From: Microvirga sp. | GTDB taxonomy: Bacteria > Pseudomonadota > Alphaproteobacteria > Rhizobiales > Beijerinckiaceae | Reading direction: 5' to 3' | Length of the DNA: 43,561 bases | Assembly: GCA_029266525.1 (NCBI GenBank) | Contig: JAQSWQ010000045.1 | Span: 1 to 43,561 of the forward strand | In this document: positions 8,414 through 17,978 of the stretch, piece after piece | Numbering within the stretch: the first letter of the stretch is position 1 | How the letters are laid out: every line of letters begins with the position of its first letter | Made by a program: the position numbers and the translations under genes | Notes under the pieces: generated by a model | What the model saw: only the letters and a program-made list of their open reading frames with translations | What the model was told of the DNA's origin: nothing | Databases searched by the model: none

Positions 8414-9251
8414 TCAGCGGGTCTCCACCCGGCGGATGTAGAGGAGCTGGATGATGACGACGAGGAACAGGATCGGGAACATGGCGAGCGACACGGCGGC
8501 GCCCTGGCTCAGGAGCCCGGTGCCGACGCCGAGCTGGTAGGCGTAGGTGGCGAAGAGGTGGGTGGCGTTCGCCGGCCCGCCGCCGGTCATGACGTAGACG
8601 ATCTGGAAATCGGCGAAGGTTTGGATCACCGAGAACAGCACCACGACCATGGTCACCGGCAACAGCAGCGGCCAGGTGATGTGCCAGAAGCGCTGCCAGG
8701 GTTTGGCGCCGTCGATCGCCGATCGACCACATGGCGAGCTCGCCGTCGCCGAGCCAGTTGATCGGGCGCCTGATGGCGCCAAGATTGTACAGAGCCCAGT
8801 TGAGCACGCTGAAGGTCGGGTCGAACATCCACTTCCAGGCGAAGGTGGAAAGCACGGTCGGGATGATGAAGGGCAGAAGGATGAACGCCCGGGTCAGCGC
8901 CTTGCCCTTGAAATGCCGGTTCAGCAGCATGGCGAGCCAGAGCCCGAGCCCGAGCTTGAACACGGTCGTGACCGCCGTGTACCAAACGGTGTTCCAGACT
9001 ACCTGGTGGAAGATCGGGTCGCTCGCCAGCCGCGAGAAATTCGCGACGCCGACGAACTCGCCCGGCAGGCCGACGCGCGCGCTCCACACCGACAGCATGA
9101 CGCCGCGGATGAAGGGGTAGGCGATGAAGAAGCCGAGGAGCAGCAGCGTCGGCAGCAGCAGCGCCAGGGCAAGCCAGCGCTGGTCCTCGAGCGGCCGCCA
9201 GCGCGCGCGCGGCGCAGCCATGCCGACAGAGCCAGCCGTCGTGACCGCCAT
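8414..9251 (-). pseudogene. CUT1 permease (UgpA/MalF-like) with internal deletion and frameshift
   Basis: The 5' part codes for a normal UgpA-type permease start (residues 1-176, ending ELAMWS). The 3' part, in a different frame, codes for the normal end from IDGAKPWQRFWH (about 100 residues). Between these points the family has about 30-35 residues (the helix and the first half of the EAA coupling loop) that are absent here, so roughly 100 bases are missing and the frame is broken. The break lies near 8709-8730, at the 15-base interrupted palindrome TCGATCGCCGATCGA (8712-8726). Without that loop the subunit should not couple to the ATPase. The neighbouring transport genes look intact, so a deletion in the assembly is a real alternative. 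Confidence 0.85.
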
Positions 9252-9332
9252 AAGCCCCTTCCTCGACCGCGTGCCCCGTCAGCCGGGGGTGTGCTCCCCG
9301 GCCGACCCCATCGTCCTCGACCCGGCCCGGGG

Positions 9333-10655
9333 TCAGACGTAGATCTTCTTCAGCTCCGTCTCGCAGGCCTTGACGGCGTCTTCGGCGCTCTGGCCCTTGA
9401 TCGCCGAGGCGAGCATGTTGACGATCAGGTACTTCGACAGCACCTCCGCCGCCTTGGCGTTCGGCTCGCCCTTGTAACCGGGCGTCTGGCCCTGCTGGCC
9501 CGCGACCGCGAAGGGCTGCATCACCGGGTTCTTGCCCCACATCTCGTGCTTTTCCCAGGTCGTGGTGCCCGGGGTGTAGAAGCCTTGGCCGGTCGTGAAC
9601 CACTGCTCGTAGACCGGCTGCGAGTGGATGTAGCGGAGCAGGTCCTTGGCGGCCTTCTGGTTCCGCGAATAGCTCGGCATCACGTGCGAGGTGAAGGTGT
9701 GGAAGCCGAACTGCCCCTTCGGTCCGGCGGGCAGCGGCGCGTGCAGGATGTCGTCCTTGAGCGGCTTGCCGTCGGCGGTCTTGTACTGGTCGGGCTTGCG
9801 CGTGCTCTCGATGTAGATCGAGGCGCCGTTCAAGGTCGAGCAGACCGTGCCGGAGAGGAAGGCGCGGTTGTTGTTGGCGTCGTCCCAGGCGAGCCCGCCC
9901 TCGTCGAACGAGTCCTTCCAGGCGGCGACCATGAACTTCACCGCCTCGACGGTTTCCTTCGAGTTGATGACGACGGCGCCCTTCTCGTCGACCTCCGCGC
10001 CGCCGTAGGACCAGATCAGCGGATAGGCGAAGGTCGGCGGATCGCCAAAGGATTGGCCGAGCGCCTGGCCGATGGGCATGCCTTTCGCCTTCAGCTTCTT
10101 GCCGGCATCGCGGAACTGGTCCCAGGTCTTCGGGAACTCGTTGTAGCCGACCTCGGCAAAGGAGGATTTGCGGTAGGCGTTCATTGCCGCGATGATCGCC
10201 ATCGGCATCGCCATCCACTTGCCTTCGGACGAGCAGTTGCCCTTCGAGATCGGGTACTGGCCGCCCTGCGCCTTGCCGATCTCCTCGGCGACGTCGGAGA
10301 GGTCGACGAGGCTCGCCTTGTAGAGATGCGGGTGGTTGTTGAAGAGCATGATGAGGTCGGGGCCGGCGCCCGACTGGATGGCCGAGGTGATGCGCGGCTG
10401 CAGGTCGTTGCCGTTGACGGTCTCGTAATTGACCTTGATGCCGAGCTGCTTCTCGGCCTCGGGCAGGATCTTCTGGCGCAGCAACTGATCGCAGGCCGGC
10501 ACGAAGTCGTTCCAGCGCAGCCAGTGGACCGTGGTGGCTTGGGCGTAGGCGGGCGCGCGGCCGGTCGCCAGGATGGCGGCAAGTCCGCCGGTCTTCGCCG
10601 CGACTGCGCCGGCGCCGGTGACCTTGAGAAGCTTACGACGAGTGATGCGTGCCAT
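9333..10655 (-). CDS. Extracellular solute-binding protein of the sugar ABC transporter
   Basis: A 440-residue family 1 solute-binding protein exported to the periplasm. The N-terminus has a twin-arginine-like motif (TRRKLLK, residues 5-11), a hydrophobic stretch and a likely cleavage site near AYA/QA at about residue 36, so export by the Tat pathway is probable. The mature part begins TTVHWLRWNDFVP, typical of UgpB/MalE-like proteins. The ATG at 10655 is preceded by GGGAGGAA and gives the signal peptide; longer frames do not. It is first in the minus-strand operon, 81 bases before the permease, and is divergent from the aldolase gene. The ligand is unknown; the linked enzymes suggest a sugar acid or related polyol. 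Confidence 0.9.
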   Translation of the reverse strand: MARITRRKLLKVTGAGAVAAKTGGLAAILATGRAPAYAQATTVHWLRWNDFVPACDQLLRQKILPEAEKQLGIKVNYETVNGNDLQPRITSAIQSGAGPDLIMLFNNHPHLYKASLVDLSDVAEEIGKAQGGQYPISKGNCSSEGKWMAMPMAIIAAMNAYRKSSFAEVGYNEFPKTWDQFRDAGKKLKAKGMPIGQALGQSFGDPPTFAYPLIWSYGGAEVDEKGAVVINSKETVEAVKFMVAAWKDSFDEGGLAWDDANNNRAFLSGTVCSTLNGASIYIESTRKPDQYKTADGKPLKDDILHAPLPAGPKGQFGFHTFTSHVMPSYSRNQKAAKDLLRYIHSQPVYEQWFTTGQGFYTPGTTTWEKHEMWGKNPVMQPFAVAGQQGQTPGYKGEPNAKAAEVLSKYLIVNMLASAIKGQSAEDAVKACETELKKIYV

Positions 10656-10858
10656 AGAGTTCCTCCCTGGATGGAAAGCGAGAGCCGTGTTCGGCTTCTT
10701 GTGATCGAAGCTTAGCGAGGCGCGATGGGCCGCACAAGCGAGGACGGCCAGCATCTTCCTCTGCGAACGGGGGCAGGGGGCTGCCGGGCTGGACGGTTCC
10801 TCAGGGTCATGGAGAATGGCGCCCGCCGCGCTCGGGAGCGGCCCGGAGGGCAGCAAGG

Positions 10859-11674
10859 ATGACGAGTTCGCTCAAAGCGCAGTGCCGGAGCCGCAGCCTT
10901 AAGCTCGGGCATTTCGTGGTGGAGTTCGCGACGCCGGGCATCGGCCACATCCTCAAAGGAGCGGGCTGCGACTTCGTCCTCCTCGACATGGAGCATTCGG
11001 GCTTCGCCTTCGAGACGGTGAAGAGCGCGGTCCGCTATTGCGAGGCGGCCCGGCTGCCGGCGATCGTGCGGGTGCCTTCGAAGGCCTATGATCACATCGC
11101 CCGCGCCGCGGACGTCGGCGCGGAGGCGATCATGGTGCCGATGGTCGACACCGACGCCGAGGCGCGCGAGCTCGTCGCTCACCTCAAATACACGCCGGCC
11201 GGGCGCCGCGGCGTGGCACTCGGCATCGCGCATGAGAACTACCGCAACGCGGGCGCCGTGCACGACCGGCTCTCCGGGGCGAACGAGCGCACCTGCCTGT
11301 TTGCCCAGATCGAGACCGCCTCGGGCGTCGAGCACGCCGACGCGATCGCCTCGGTCGAGGGCGTCGACTGCCTGTGGATCGGCCATTTCGACTTGAGCTC
11401 GTCGCTCGGAATCCCCGGGCAGTTCACCCATCCCGAGTTCACGAAGGCGGTCGAAATCGTCGTCGCCGCCTGCCGCAAGCACGGCAAGGCGCTCGGGCGC
11501 CTCGTGCCGAATGCGGCGAGCGGGATCGATCACGCCGACCGCGGCTTCGATTTCGTGTGCTGGTCGGGCGACGTGTGGGCGCTGCAGGAGGCGGTGCGCG
11601 GCGGCATCGAGGCGATCCGCGCCGGCGCCGGCACGGGCGCGCGGAAGCCGAAGCCGGCGAGGGCCTCACGATGA
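10859..11674 (+). CDS. HpcH/HpaI-family class II aldolase
   Basis: A 271-residue metal-dependent aldolase of the HpcH/HpaI type, which cleaves 2-keto-3-deoxy or hydroxy-keto acids to pyruvate (or a related keto acid) plus an aldehyde. Visible active-site features: DMEH (residues 43-46, His as base), R71 (IVRVPS), metal ligands E152 (AQIETASG) and D178 (GHFDLS). Its place next to a transporter and an enolase-superfamily enzyme fits the step after dehydration of a sugar acid. The ATG is preceded by GGAGGGCAGCAAGG. The stop overlaps the start of the downstream dehydrogenase by four bases. Confidence 0.87.
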   Translation: MTSSLKAQCRSRSLKLGHFVVEFATPGIGHILKGAGCDFVLLDMEHSGFAFETVKSAVRYCEAARLPAIVRVPSKAYDHIARAADVGAEAIMVPMVDTDAEARELVAHLKYTPAGRRGVALGIAHENYRNAGAVHDRLSGANERTCLFAQIETASGVEHADAIASVEGVDCLWIGHFDLSSSLGIPGQFTHPEFTKAVEIVVAACRKHGKALGRLVPNAASGIDHADRGFDFVCWSGDVWALQEAVRGGIEAIRAGAGTGARKPKPARASR

Positions 11675-12708
11675 CGCGCTTCCGGGTGGCGCTCAGCAGC
11701 GACTTCCTCAATGCGGACGGCACGCCGGCCGTTCCGATGTTCGACCTTGCGCCGCTGCACCGGGCCGGCGCCGAGATCGCCTATGTCGAGGCCGCCGACG
11801 GCGTCATGCGCGCGGCCGATCTCGCAGGCTTCGACGCCCTGATCCTCCTCACCCACCGCTTCGATCGTCGCAGCATCCCGGCGGATGGCCGGCTCGCCAT
11901 CGTGGCGCGGTTCGGAGTCGGCTACGACACTGTCGACGTGCCGGCCTGCACCGCTGCCGGGATCGCGCTTGCGATCACGCCGGACGGCGTGCGCCGGCCG
12001 GTCGCGGTCACGGTGCTCACCTTCATGCTGGCGCTCGCCAGCCGGCTTTTCGCCAAGGATCGGCTGACCCGGATGGGGCCGCCCGGCTGGGCGATCCGCA
12101 GCCGCTACATGGGCATGGGGCTGACCGGCCGCACCTTGGGGCTTCTCGGCGTCGGCAACATCGGCGCCGAGGTTCTTCGGCTTGCGGCGCCCCTCGACAT
12201 GCGCTTCATCGCGCATGATCCCTTCATCGATGCTGCGAAGGCGCAGGGGCTCGGCGCCGACCTCGTCGATATCGAGACGCTGTTCCGGGAGGCGGATTTC
12301 CTCTCGGTCAACGTGCCCTTGAGCGACAAGACGCGCGGGCTCGTCGGCGAGCGCCTGCTCGGGCTCATGAAGCCGACCGCCTATCTCATCAACACGGCCC
12401 GCGGGCCGATCGTCGACCAGCGCGCGCTCTACGAGGCCCTCGCCGCGGGTCGTCTCGCCGGAGCCGGCCTCGACGTGTTCGAGGTCGAGCCGGCGCCGGC
12501 CGACGAGCCGCTGTTCCGGCTCGACAACGTCATCGTCACGCCGCACGCGCTGTGCTTCACCGACGAGTGCTTCGCCGGCAACGGCGCCGCCGACGTGCGC
12601 GCGGTGCTCGCCGTCATGAACGGCGAGACGCCGGCGCATCTCGTCAATCCGGAGGTGGTCGAGACGCCGCAATGGCGCCGCCGGACGGCGGCGCGGGCGA
12701 CGGGATAG
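11671..12708 (+). CDS. D-isomer-specific 2-hydroxyacid dehydrogenase
   Basis: A 345-residue NAD(P)-dependent 2-hydroxyacid dehydrogenase. The Rossmann motif is GVGNIG (160-165); the catalytic triad is R244 (NTARGP), E273 (FEVEP) and H292 (TPH). The family interconverts 2-oxoacids and D-2-hydroxyacids, for example glyoxylate, hydroxypyruvate or similar products of aldol cleavage. The start is fixed by the ATGA overlap with the aldolase stop, so the two are translationally coupled. It may reduce the aldehyde-derived keto acid or oxidise the imported acid; which is inference. Confidence 0.88.
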   Translation: MTRFRVALSSDFLNADGTPAVPMFDLAPLHRAGAEIAYVEAADGVMRAADLAGFDALILLTHRFDRRSIPADGRLAIVARFGVGYDTVDVPACTAAGIALAITPDGVRRPVAVTVLTFMLALASRLFAKDRLTRMGPPGWAIRSRYMGMGLTGRTLGLLGVGNIGAEVLRLAAPLDMRFIAHDPFIDAAKAQGLGADLVDIETLFREADFLSVNVPLSDKTRGLVGERLLGLMKPTAYLINTARGPIVDQRALYEALAAGRLAGAGLDVFEVEPAPADEPLFRLDNVIVTPHALCFTDECFAGNGAADVRAVLAVMNGETPAHLVNPEVVETPQWRRRTAARATG

Positions 12709-12924
12709 CGCAGTTCTCCTCCCCGCTTGCGGCCCGGGAGGGCTCCGGCCGCGAACTGCCGCCCGTCTGAACCTCGAGCCCAGGTTCATGTCCAGACCGC
12801 AAGGTCCGTATCAAATGCTCGCGTTCGTTTGCTCAAACGTCAACCATAGCAGCATCCGGATTGATTTCCGGCGGCACCCAAGTGGCTCCGCGGCGGTTGC
12901 ATCTGCGTCTGATGGGAGATCGTC

Positions 12925-13212
12925 ATGCGTATCCGTCTCCTGCTGGTGGCTGTTGCTTTCACCGTGCTTGCCGGGTCGGCGGCAGTCGGCGGCGAGTACC
13001 GCCGATCCTGCCAAGCGTGCTGCTCGGCTTACGGCTTGGTCCACTGCCCTGCCTGGCCGGCACTCTATTACGGCGGCGGGAGCATCGTTCTCTCATCGCC
13101 CGTGATCTCGGCCCGCAGCGCACGCGCCATTGCCGAAGCCTTTCCGCCGCCACCGGCAAAATGGCGGTTCGATCTGAGAACGCGCGTGATCACTGTTCAC
13201 AGCCCATGGTGA
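12925..13212 (+). CDS. Small secreted cysteine-containing protein
   Basis: A 95-residue protein I do not recognise. Residues 1-22 are a clear signal peptide (MRIRLLLVAVAFTVLAG followed by small residues). The mature part has a cysteine cluster (C29, C32, C33 and C41), a glycine-rich turn YYGGGS and a proline run (FPPPP). GGGAGA lies about six bases before the ATG, and codon use resembles that of neighbouring genes. A periplasmic location is likely. It is an isolated gene between the dehydrogenase and trpS; the 216-base gap before it shows nothing recognisable. Confidence 0.6.
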   Translation: MRIRLLLVAVAFTVLAGSAAVGGEYRRSCQACCSAYGLVHCPAWPALYYGGGSIVLSSPVISARSARAIAEAFPPPPAKWRFDLRTRVITVHSPW

Positions 13213-13361
13213 AACGCGGAGCTAACCAGTGCAGACCGCAGCCCCGGCAGCTCGCTACCGGCTCAGCGCGAAGAGACAAGCACCTGGAGATGGAGTTGGC
13301 GTGATCGGGCGCGGCGACTTCAAGGGGGCGCCGCCTGCATACGTCTGCGTGCGGCATCCCC

Positions 13362-14417
13362 TCAGCGCGGCCGCACGAAGCCGACGATGTCCTTCACGGC
13401 GGCCATCGTCTCGCGGGCCATGCCGCGAGCCCGGTCGGCGCCTTCGGCGAGGATCCTGTCGATATGGCCGGGGTCTGCGGTCAGGCGCTTCATCTCGGAA
13501 CCGATCGGACCCATCTTGGCGACCGAAAGATCGACCAGCGCGCCCTTGAAGGCCGAGAACTGCGCGCCGCCATGGTCCCGGAGCACGTCGGCCTTCGGAA
13601 CGTCCGCGAGCGCCGCGTAGATGCCAACGAGGTTGTCGGCCTCGGGGCGGCTCTCGAGCCCCTTCTCCTCTGAGGGCAGCGGCTCCGGATCGGTCTTCGC
13701 CTTGCGGATCTTCTGTGCGACGGCGTCGGCATCGTCGGTGAGGTTGATGCGCGAATAGTCCGACGGATCCGACTTCGACATTTTCTTCGTCCCGTCGCGA
13801 AGCGACATGACGCGCGCCGCCGGGCCGCCGATCAGCGGCTCGGTCAGCGGGAAGAAGGCGTCGCCGTGGCCATGCGCGCGGATCGAGTCGGCGTAGTCGT
13901 TGTTGAACTTCTGCGCGATGTCCCGGGTGAGCTCGAGATGCTGCTTCTGGTCCTCGCCGACCGGCACATGCGTCGCCTTGTAGGCCAGGATGTCGGCCGC
14001 CATCAGGGTCGGATAGGCGTAGAGCCCGACCGAGGCGTTCTCGCGGTCCTTGCCGGCCTTCTCCTTGAACTGGGTCATGCGGTTGAGCCAGCCGAGCCGG
14101 GCGATGCAGTTGAACACCCAGGCGAGCTCGGCATGCTCGGCAACCTGGCTCTGGTTGAAGACGATGTGCTTCTCAGGCTCGATGCCGGCGGCGATGAAGG
14201 CGGCCGTGACCTCGCGGATCTGGCCGGCGAGCTCCTTCGGATCCTGCCAGGTGGTGATCGCGTGCATGTCGACCACGCAGTAGATGCAGTCGAACCGCTC
14301 CTGCAGCTGCACGAAGCGCTTGATCGCCCCGAGGTAATTGCCGAGATGCAGGTTTCCCGTGGGTTGGACTCCCGAGAAGACCCGCTCCGGGAAAGCTTGC
14401 CGGTCTGACGCTGCCAT
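13362..14417 (-). CDS. trpS: Tryptophanyl-tRNA synthetase
   Basis: A 351-residue class Ic aminoacyl-tRNA synthetase that charges tRNA-Trp. The HIGH-like signature is [10 protein letters not shown] (21-30), and KMSKS is at 212-216 ([10 protein letters not shown]). The tryptophan pocket region [11 protein letters not shown] and the DMHAITTW segment (50-57) are as in bacterial TrpS, and the length is normal. It lies 59 bases downstream of murJ on the same strand, a pairing often seen in Alphaproteobacteria. Confidence 0.96.
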   Translation of the reverse strand: MAASDRQAFPERVFSGVQPTGNLHLGNYLGAIKRFVQLQERFDCIYCVVDMHAITTWQDPKELAGQIREVTAAFIAAGIEPEKHIVFNQSQVAEHAELAWVFNCIARLGWLNRMTQFKEKAGKDRENASVGLYAYPTLMAADILAYKATHVPVGEDQKQHLELTRDIAQKFNNDYADSIRAHGHGDAFFPLTEPLIGGPAARVMSLRDGTKKMSKSDPSDYSRINLTDDADAVAQKIRKAKTDPEPLPSEEKGLESRPEADNLVGIYAALADVPKADVLRDHGGAQFSAFKGALVDLSVAKMGPIGSEMKRLTADPGHIDRILAEGADRARGMARETMAAVKDIVGFVRPR

Positions 14418-14476
14418 ATCCTGCTCCGCGAAACCGCGGCCTTATGGAAGCGGGGCCGCACGGACGCAAGCGCGGC

Positions 14477-16024
14477 TCACGAGCGGGCCCTGAGCGCGGC
14501 GAGATCCTCGGCGGTGACGGCGCGCAGGAGCCAGGCTGCTGCAGCGTAAAGAGCGAATCCCGCGAGGCAGAAAAGGGCGAGGCTCGCGGCCCCGGCCGCG
14601 GAGCCGTCGGGCCGATCGCCGAGCCGCCCCAGCGCGGAAAGAGCGGCGCTCATGATCGCCGTCGCTGCCGCTGCGCCGGCGATGCGGCGCCAAAGGCGTG
14701 CGTCTGGACGCCATCCCCCGGTGGCGCGGAGCACGATGCCGAGCGCCACCGCCTGCGCCGCAAGCCCGGCGCTCGCGCCAAGCCCGATGCCGAGCACGCC
14801 GAGCGGCCCGCGCAGGGCAAGGGCAGCGAGGATCGCAACCACGATTCCGGCGGCCGCCGCGAGGAGCGCCGTGCGGATGCGGTCCTGCGCGAAAAAGGCC
14901 TGGGAGAAGATCCTGGCGGCCATGGCGAACGGCATCCCGGCGGCAAGGCCGGCGAGCGCCGCCGCCGTGCCGCGGGTGTCGTCACCGGTGAAGGCGCCGC
15001 GCTCGAACAGCACCCGGGCGATCGGCTCCGCCAGGATGGCGAGGGCGGCGGCCGCCGGGAAGGAGAGGAGCGCTGCCGCTTCGAGCGCGCGGTTCTGCGC
15101 GCCGACGAAGGCCGTATGATCGCCGGCGGAGAGCTGCGCCGCCATCGTCGGAAGGACGACCGCGCTCACCGCCGCCCCGACGAAGCTCACCGGCAAGGAG
15201 GCGACCCGCTCGGCATAGTAGAGCCAGGACACGGCGGCGGGCGTGAAGGAGGCGATCTGGAGCGCGGCGAGGAAGATCAGCGGCCCGCTCGCGCTGATCG
15301 CGAAGGCAGGGAGGCCGATCGCGATGAGGCGCTTGATCTCGGGCGAGAGGCGCGGCCTCACAAGCGCGAGCGGCGCCGGCCGGAAGGCGAGGGCGGCGGC
15401 GAGGACGGCGAGCTGGACGAAGCCGCTCGCCGCGATCGCTGCCGACAGCCATAGGGCCACGCTTTCGCGCGGCAGCTCGGGCCGGCGCCAGAGCACGAGC
15501 ATGGCGCCGAGCGCGACGAGATTGACCGACAAGGGCGCGAGCGCCGCCATCGCGAAGCGCCTCTCGGCGTTGAGGAGTGCGCCCAGGAGCGCCGCAAGGC
15601 CGGCCCCGAGCACGAACGGCAAGAGCAGCCGCAGGCAGTCGGAGGCGAGCTTCAGCGTCTCGGGTTTCTCGGCATAGCCGGAGGCAAGCGTCAGGACCAC
15701 GGCTCCCGCCGCGAGCTCCGCGATCGCGAGGATGGCGAGGAGCAGCAGCGCGAGCCCCGACAGCGCCTCGCCGGCGAACCGCGCGGCTGCTTCGGGGCCA
15801 CGCTCGGCCTGGACCCGGGTGTAGGGAGGCACGAAGCCGGCGTTGAGCCCGCCTTCGTTCAGCACCTTGCGGACGAGGTCAGGGAGGCGCGAGGCGATGA
15901 CGAAAGCGTCGGCGGCCGGTCCGGCGCCGAGCGCTGCCGCGATCAGCACGTCGCGGAGAAAGCCCAACGGGCGCGACAGGAGGCCCGCCGTCCCGACGAG
16001 GAGCGAGGAGCGCAAGAGCGACAT
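14477..16024 (-). CDS. murJ: MurJ/MviN lipid II flippase
   Basis: A 515-residue inner-membrane protein that moves lipid II for peptidoglycan synthesis. The N-terminus (GTAGLLSRPLGFLRDVLIAAALGAG) and the LVRKVLNEGGLNAGFVPPY segment (about 50-68) are classic MurJ, and about 14 hydrophobic helices follow. Arg and Asp in LGFLRD match the conserved charged residues of the central cavity. The length is normal. It is upstream of trpS in the same direction. Confidence 0.95.
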   Translation of the reverse strand: MSLLRSSLLVGTAGLLSRPLGFLRDVLIAAALGAGPAADAFVIASRLPDLVRKVLNEGGLNAGFVPPYTRVQAERGPEAAARFAGEALSGLALLLLAILAIAELAAGAVVLTLASGYAEKPETLKLASDCLRLLLPFVLGAGLAALLGALLNAERRFAMAALAPLSVNLVALGAMLVLWRRPELPRESVALWLSAAIAASGFVQLAVLAAALAFRPAPLALVRPRLSPEIKRLIAIGLPAFAISASGPLIFLAALQIASFTPAAVSWLYYAERVASLPVSFVGAAVSAVVLPTMAAQLSAGDHTAFVGAQNRALEAAALLSFPAAAALAILAEPIARVLFERGAFTGDDTRGTAAALAGLAAGMPFAMAARIFSQAFFAQDRIRTALLAAAAGIVVAILAALALRGPLGVLGIGLGASAGLAAQAVALGIVLRATGGWRPDARLWRRIAGAAAATAIMSAALSALGRLGDRPDGSAAGAASLALFCLAGFALYAAAAWLLRAVTAEDLAALRARS

Positions 16025-16168
16025 GCTCGGGGCTTATGGCGGGGACTGCGGCCTTTGTCGCGGGTGCGCGGTCCGGCCGGCGCACTCGAGCGGATGTGAA
16101 AAGAGCCTATGGGTACTGCGCGGTCGAAACAGCTCGTCCGACCAGCCGAGCCACGCTCGGCGGACGGG

Positions 16169-16291
16169 TCAGCTCGGGCTCTTCGGGTGGCGGATCACCG
16201 CCGCCGGGACTGGCTGCTGCTGGCGAGGGCGGTCGGGGACCGTGACGGTGACCTGGTGGCCGCTGCGGGGGTCGAGGACGATGAGGGTCAT
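16169..16291 (-). CDS. Small conserved-looking hypothetical protein (40 aa)
   Basis: A short frame beginning MTLIVLDPRSGHQVTVTVP and ending in a proline/glutamine-rich tail (RPRQQQPVP). AAAGGA lies about nine bases before the ATG. The N-terminal half looks like a small beta hairpin, and the codon pattern is gene-like. It sits between hslU and murJ on the same strand. No function can be suggested, and its short length keeps confidence moderate. Confidence 0.45.
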   Translation of the reverse strand: MTLIVLDPRSGHQVTVTVPDRPRQQQPVPAAVIRHPKSPS

Positions 16292-16364
16292 GGCCCAATC
16301 CTTTCGATTGAGCCGAGCATGGTCCGAAAAGGTTAACGCCGCGGTGCTTTCGCGCACCTGTCCG

Positions 16365-17684
16365 CTACAGGATGAAGCGGGAAAGATCCGCGTTCTGGGC
16401 GAGCGCGGCGACCTGCCCCGTGACATAGGACGCGTCGATCGTGACCGTCTCGCCGGAGCGGTCGGGAGCCGTGAATGAGATGTCGTCCAGGACGCGCTCG
16501 AGCACCGTCTGCAGGCGGCGGGCGCCGATGTTCTCGACCGAATTGTTGACGTCGAACGCGACCTTGGCGAGCGCGTCGATGGCGTCGTCCGTGAAGGCGA
16601 CCGTCACGCCCTCGGTCTGCATGAGCGCGACCGTCTGCTTGATCAGGCTCGCCTCGGTCTCGGTCAGGATGCGCCGGAAATCGTCGATGGTCAGAGGGCT
16701 GAGCTCGACCCGGATCGGCAGCCGGCCCTGCAGCTCCGGCAGGAGGTCCGACGGCTTCGAGACGTGGAAGGCGCCGGAGGCGATGAACAGGATATGGTCG
16801 GTCTTCACCGGCCCGTGCTTCGTCGCGACGGTCGTGCCTTCGATCAGCGGCAGGAGGTCGCGCTGCACGCCTTCGCGCGACACGTCGCCGCCGATGCGGC
16901 CGCCCTCCGAGCGGGCGCAGATCTTGTCGATCTCGTCCAAGAAAACGATGCCGTTGTTCTCGACCTGCCGGATCGCCTCCTGCACCAGCGCGTCCTGGTC
17001 GAGGAGCTTGTCGGATTCTTCGCCGACAAGCGGCTCGTAGGCCTCGCGCACGGTGGTGCGCCGGCTCTTCGGCCGCCCGCCGCCGAACGCCTTGCCGAGC
17101 ATGTCGCCGAGGTTGATCGCGCCGACCGAGGCGCCCGGCATGCCGGGGATCTCGAACATCGGCAGGCCTCCGCCGCCGCCGGGCTGGAGCTCGATCTCGA
17201 TCTCCTTGTCGTCGAGCTCGTTCCCGCGCAGCTTCCGGCGGAACGCCTCGCGGGTGGTGGCGCTCGCGTTCGCGCCGACGAGCGCGTCGAGCACGCGCTC
17301 CTCCGCCGCGAGATGCGCCTTCGCCTCGACCTGCCGGCGCTTCTCCTCTTTCACCAGGCCGATGCCGACCTCGACGAGGTCGCGCACGATCTGCTCGACG
17401 TCGCGCCCGACATAGCCGACCTCGGTGAACTTGGTCGCCTCGATCTTGAGAAAGGGCGCGCCGGCAAGCCGTGCGAGACGGCGCGAGATCTCGGTCTTGC
17501 CGCAGCCGGTCGGCCCGATCATCAGGATGTTCTTGGGCAGGACCTCCTCCTTCATCGGGCCTTCGAGCTTTTGGCGGCGCCAGCGGTTGCGCAACGCGAT
17601 CGCGACCGCGCGCTTGGCGTCGTTCTGACCGACGATGTAGCGGTCGAGCTCGGAGACGATCTCGCGGGGGGAGAAGGTGGTCAT
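16365..17684 (-). CDS. hslU: HslU ATPase subunit of the HslUV protease
   Basis: A 439-residue AAA+ unfoldase that feeds substrates to HslV in the cytoplasm. It has the N-terminal [15 protein letters not shown], Walker A GPTGCGKT (57-64), the pore motif GYVGRD (90-95), the intermediate domain (about 110-240), Walker [10 protein letters not shown] (246-254) and a C-terminal LSRFIL that docks into HslV. The length is normal. In this window hslU is separated from hslV by a GNAT gene and a ParD-ParE pair, all on the same strand. Confidence 0.97.
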   Translation of the reverse strand: MTTFSPREIVSELDRYIVGQNDAKRAVAIALRNRWRRQKLEGPMKEEVLPKNILMIGPTGCGKTEISRRLARLAGAPFLKIEATKFTEVGYVGRDVEQIVRDLVEVGIGLVKEEKRRQVEAKAHLAAEERVLDALVGANASATTREAFRRKLRGNELDDKEIEIELQPGGGGGLPMFEIPGMPGASVGAINLGDMLGKAFGGGRPKSRRTTVREAYEPLVGEESDKLLDQDALVQEAIRQVENNGIVFLDEIDKICARSEGGRIGGDVSREGVQRDLLPLIEGTTVATKHGPVKTDHILFIASGAFHVSKPSDLLPELQGRLPIRVELSPLTIDDFRRILTETEASLIKQTVALMQTEGVTVAFTDDAIDALAKVAFDVNNSVENIGARRLQTVLERVLDDISFTAPDRSGETVTIDASYVTGQVAALAQNADLSRFIL

Positions 17685-17693
17685 TCCTGGGTT

Positions 17694-17978
17694 TCAAAAG
17701 CGAGGCGGCCAGCGCTGCGCGCCGTGAACCACTCGGAGGATATCGATTCGCTCGCGACCGACGCGGTAGATTACGATGTAGGGTGTCCCGGCGACCACGA
17801 GCTCGCGGGTGTTCGGCAACCGCCCGGGACGCCCCTGGAACGGAAAATCCGCGAGGTCGCTTGCACGACGGACGATTTCCGCGGCGACGCGCGCCGCCGC
17901 CTGAGGGCTGTCTTCGGCGATGTGGTCATTGATGGCTGAGAGTCGTGCTGCTGCCCTTGGCGTCCAGATGACCCTCAC
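17694..17978 (-). CDS. ParE/RelE-family toxin
   Basis: A 94-residue RelE/ParE-superfamily toxin: MRVIWTPRAAARLSAINDHIAEDSP at the N-terminus, a central region with FPFQGRPGRLPNTREL (about 46-61) and the terminal strand IVIYRVGRERIDILRVVHGAQRWP. The GRLPNTREL and IDILRVVHGAQ features fit the ParE branch, whose members mostly poison DNA gyrase; the target here is inferred. Its ATG overlaps the antitoxin stop by four bases. It lies nine bases before hslU, so transcription through the module may reach hslU. Confidence 0.87.
   Translation of the reverse strand: MRVIWTPRAAARLSAINDHIAEDSPQAAARVAAEIVRRASDLADFPFQGRPGRLPNTRELVVAGTPYIVIYRVGRERIDILRVVHGAQRWPPRF

Noticed and set aside
6482-8761. 759-codon plus-strand frame opposite the transporter genes
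   Set aside because: Antisense shadow caused by high GC; composition is charged and low-complexity, while the minus strand has complete ABC motifs.
12716-12760. GCAGTTC...GAACTGC inverted repeat after the hydroxyacid dehydrogenase gene
   Set aside because: Loop of about 30 bases or more and no T-run; not a convincing terminator.
12788-13105. 105-codon plus-strand frame overlapping the small secreted protein
   Set aside because: Serine/arginine-rich, no SD, and it overlaps a frame with a clear signal peptide and SD.
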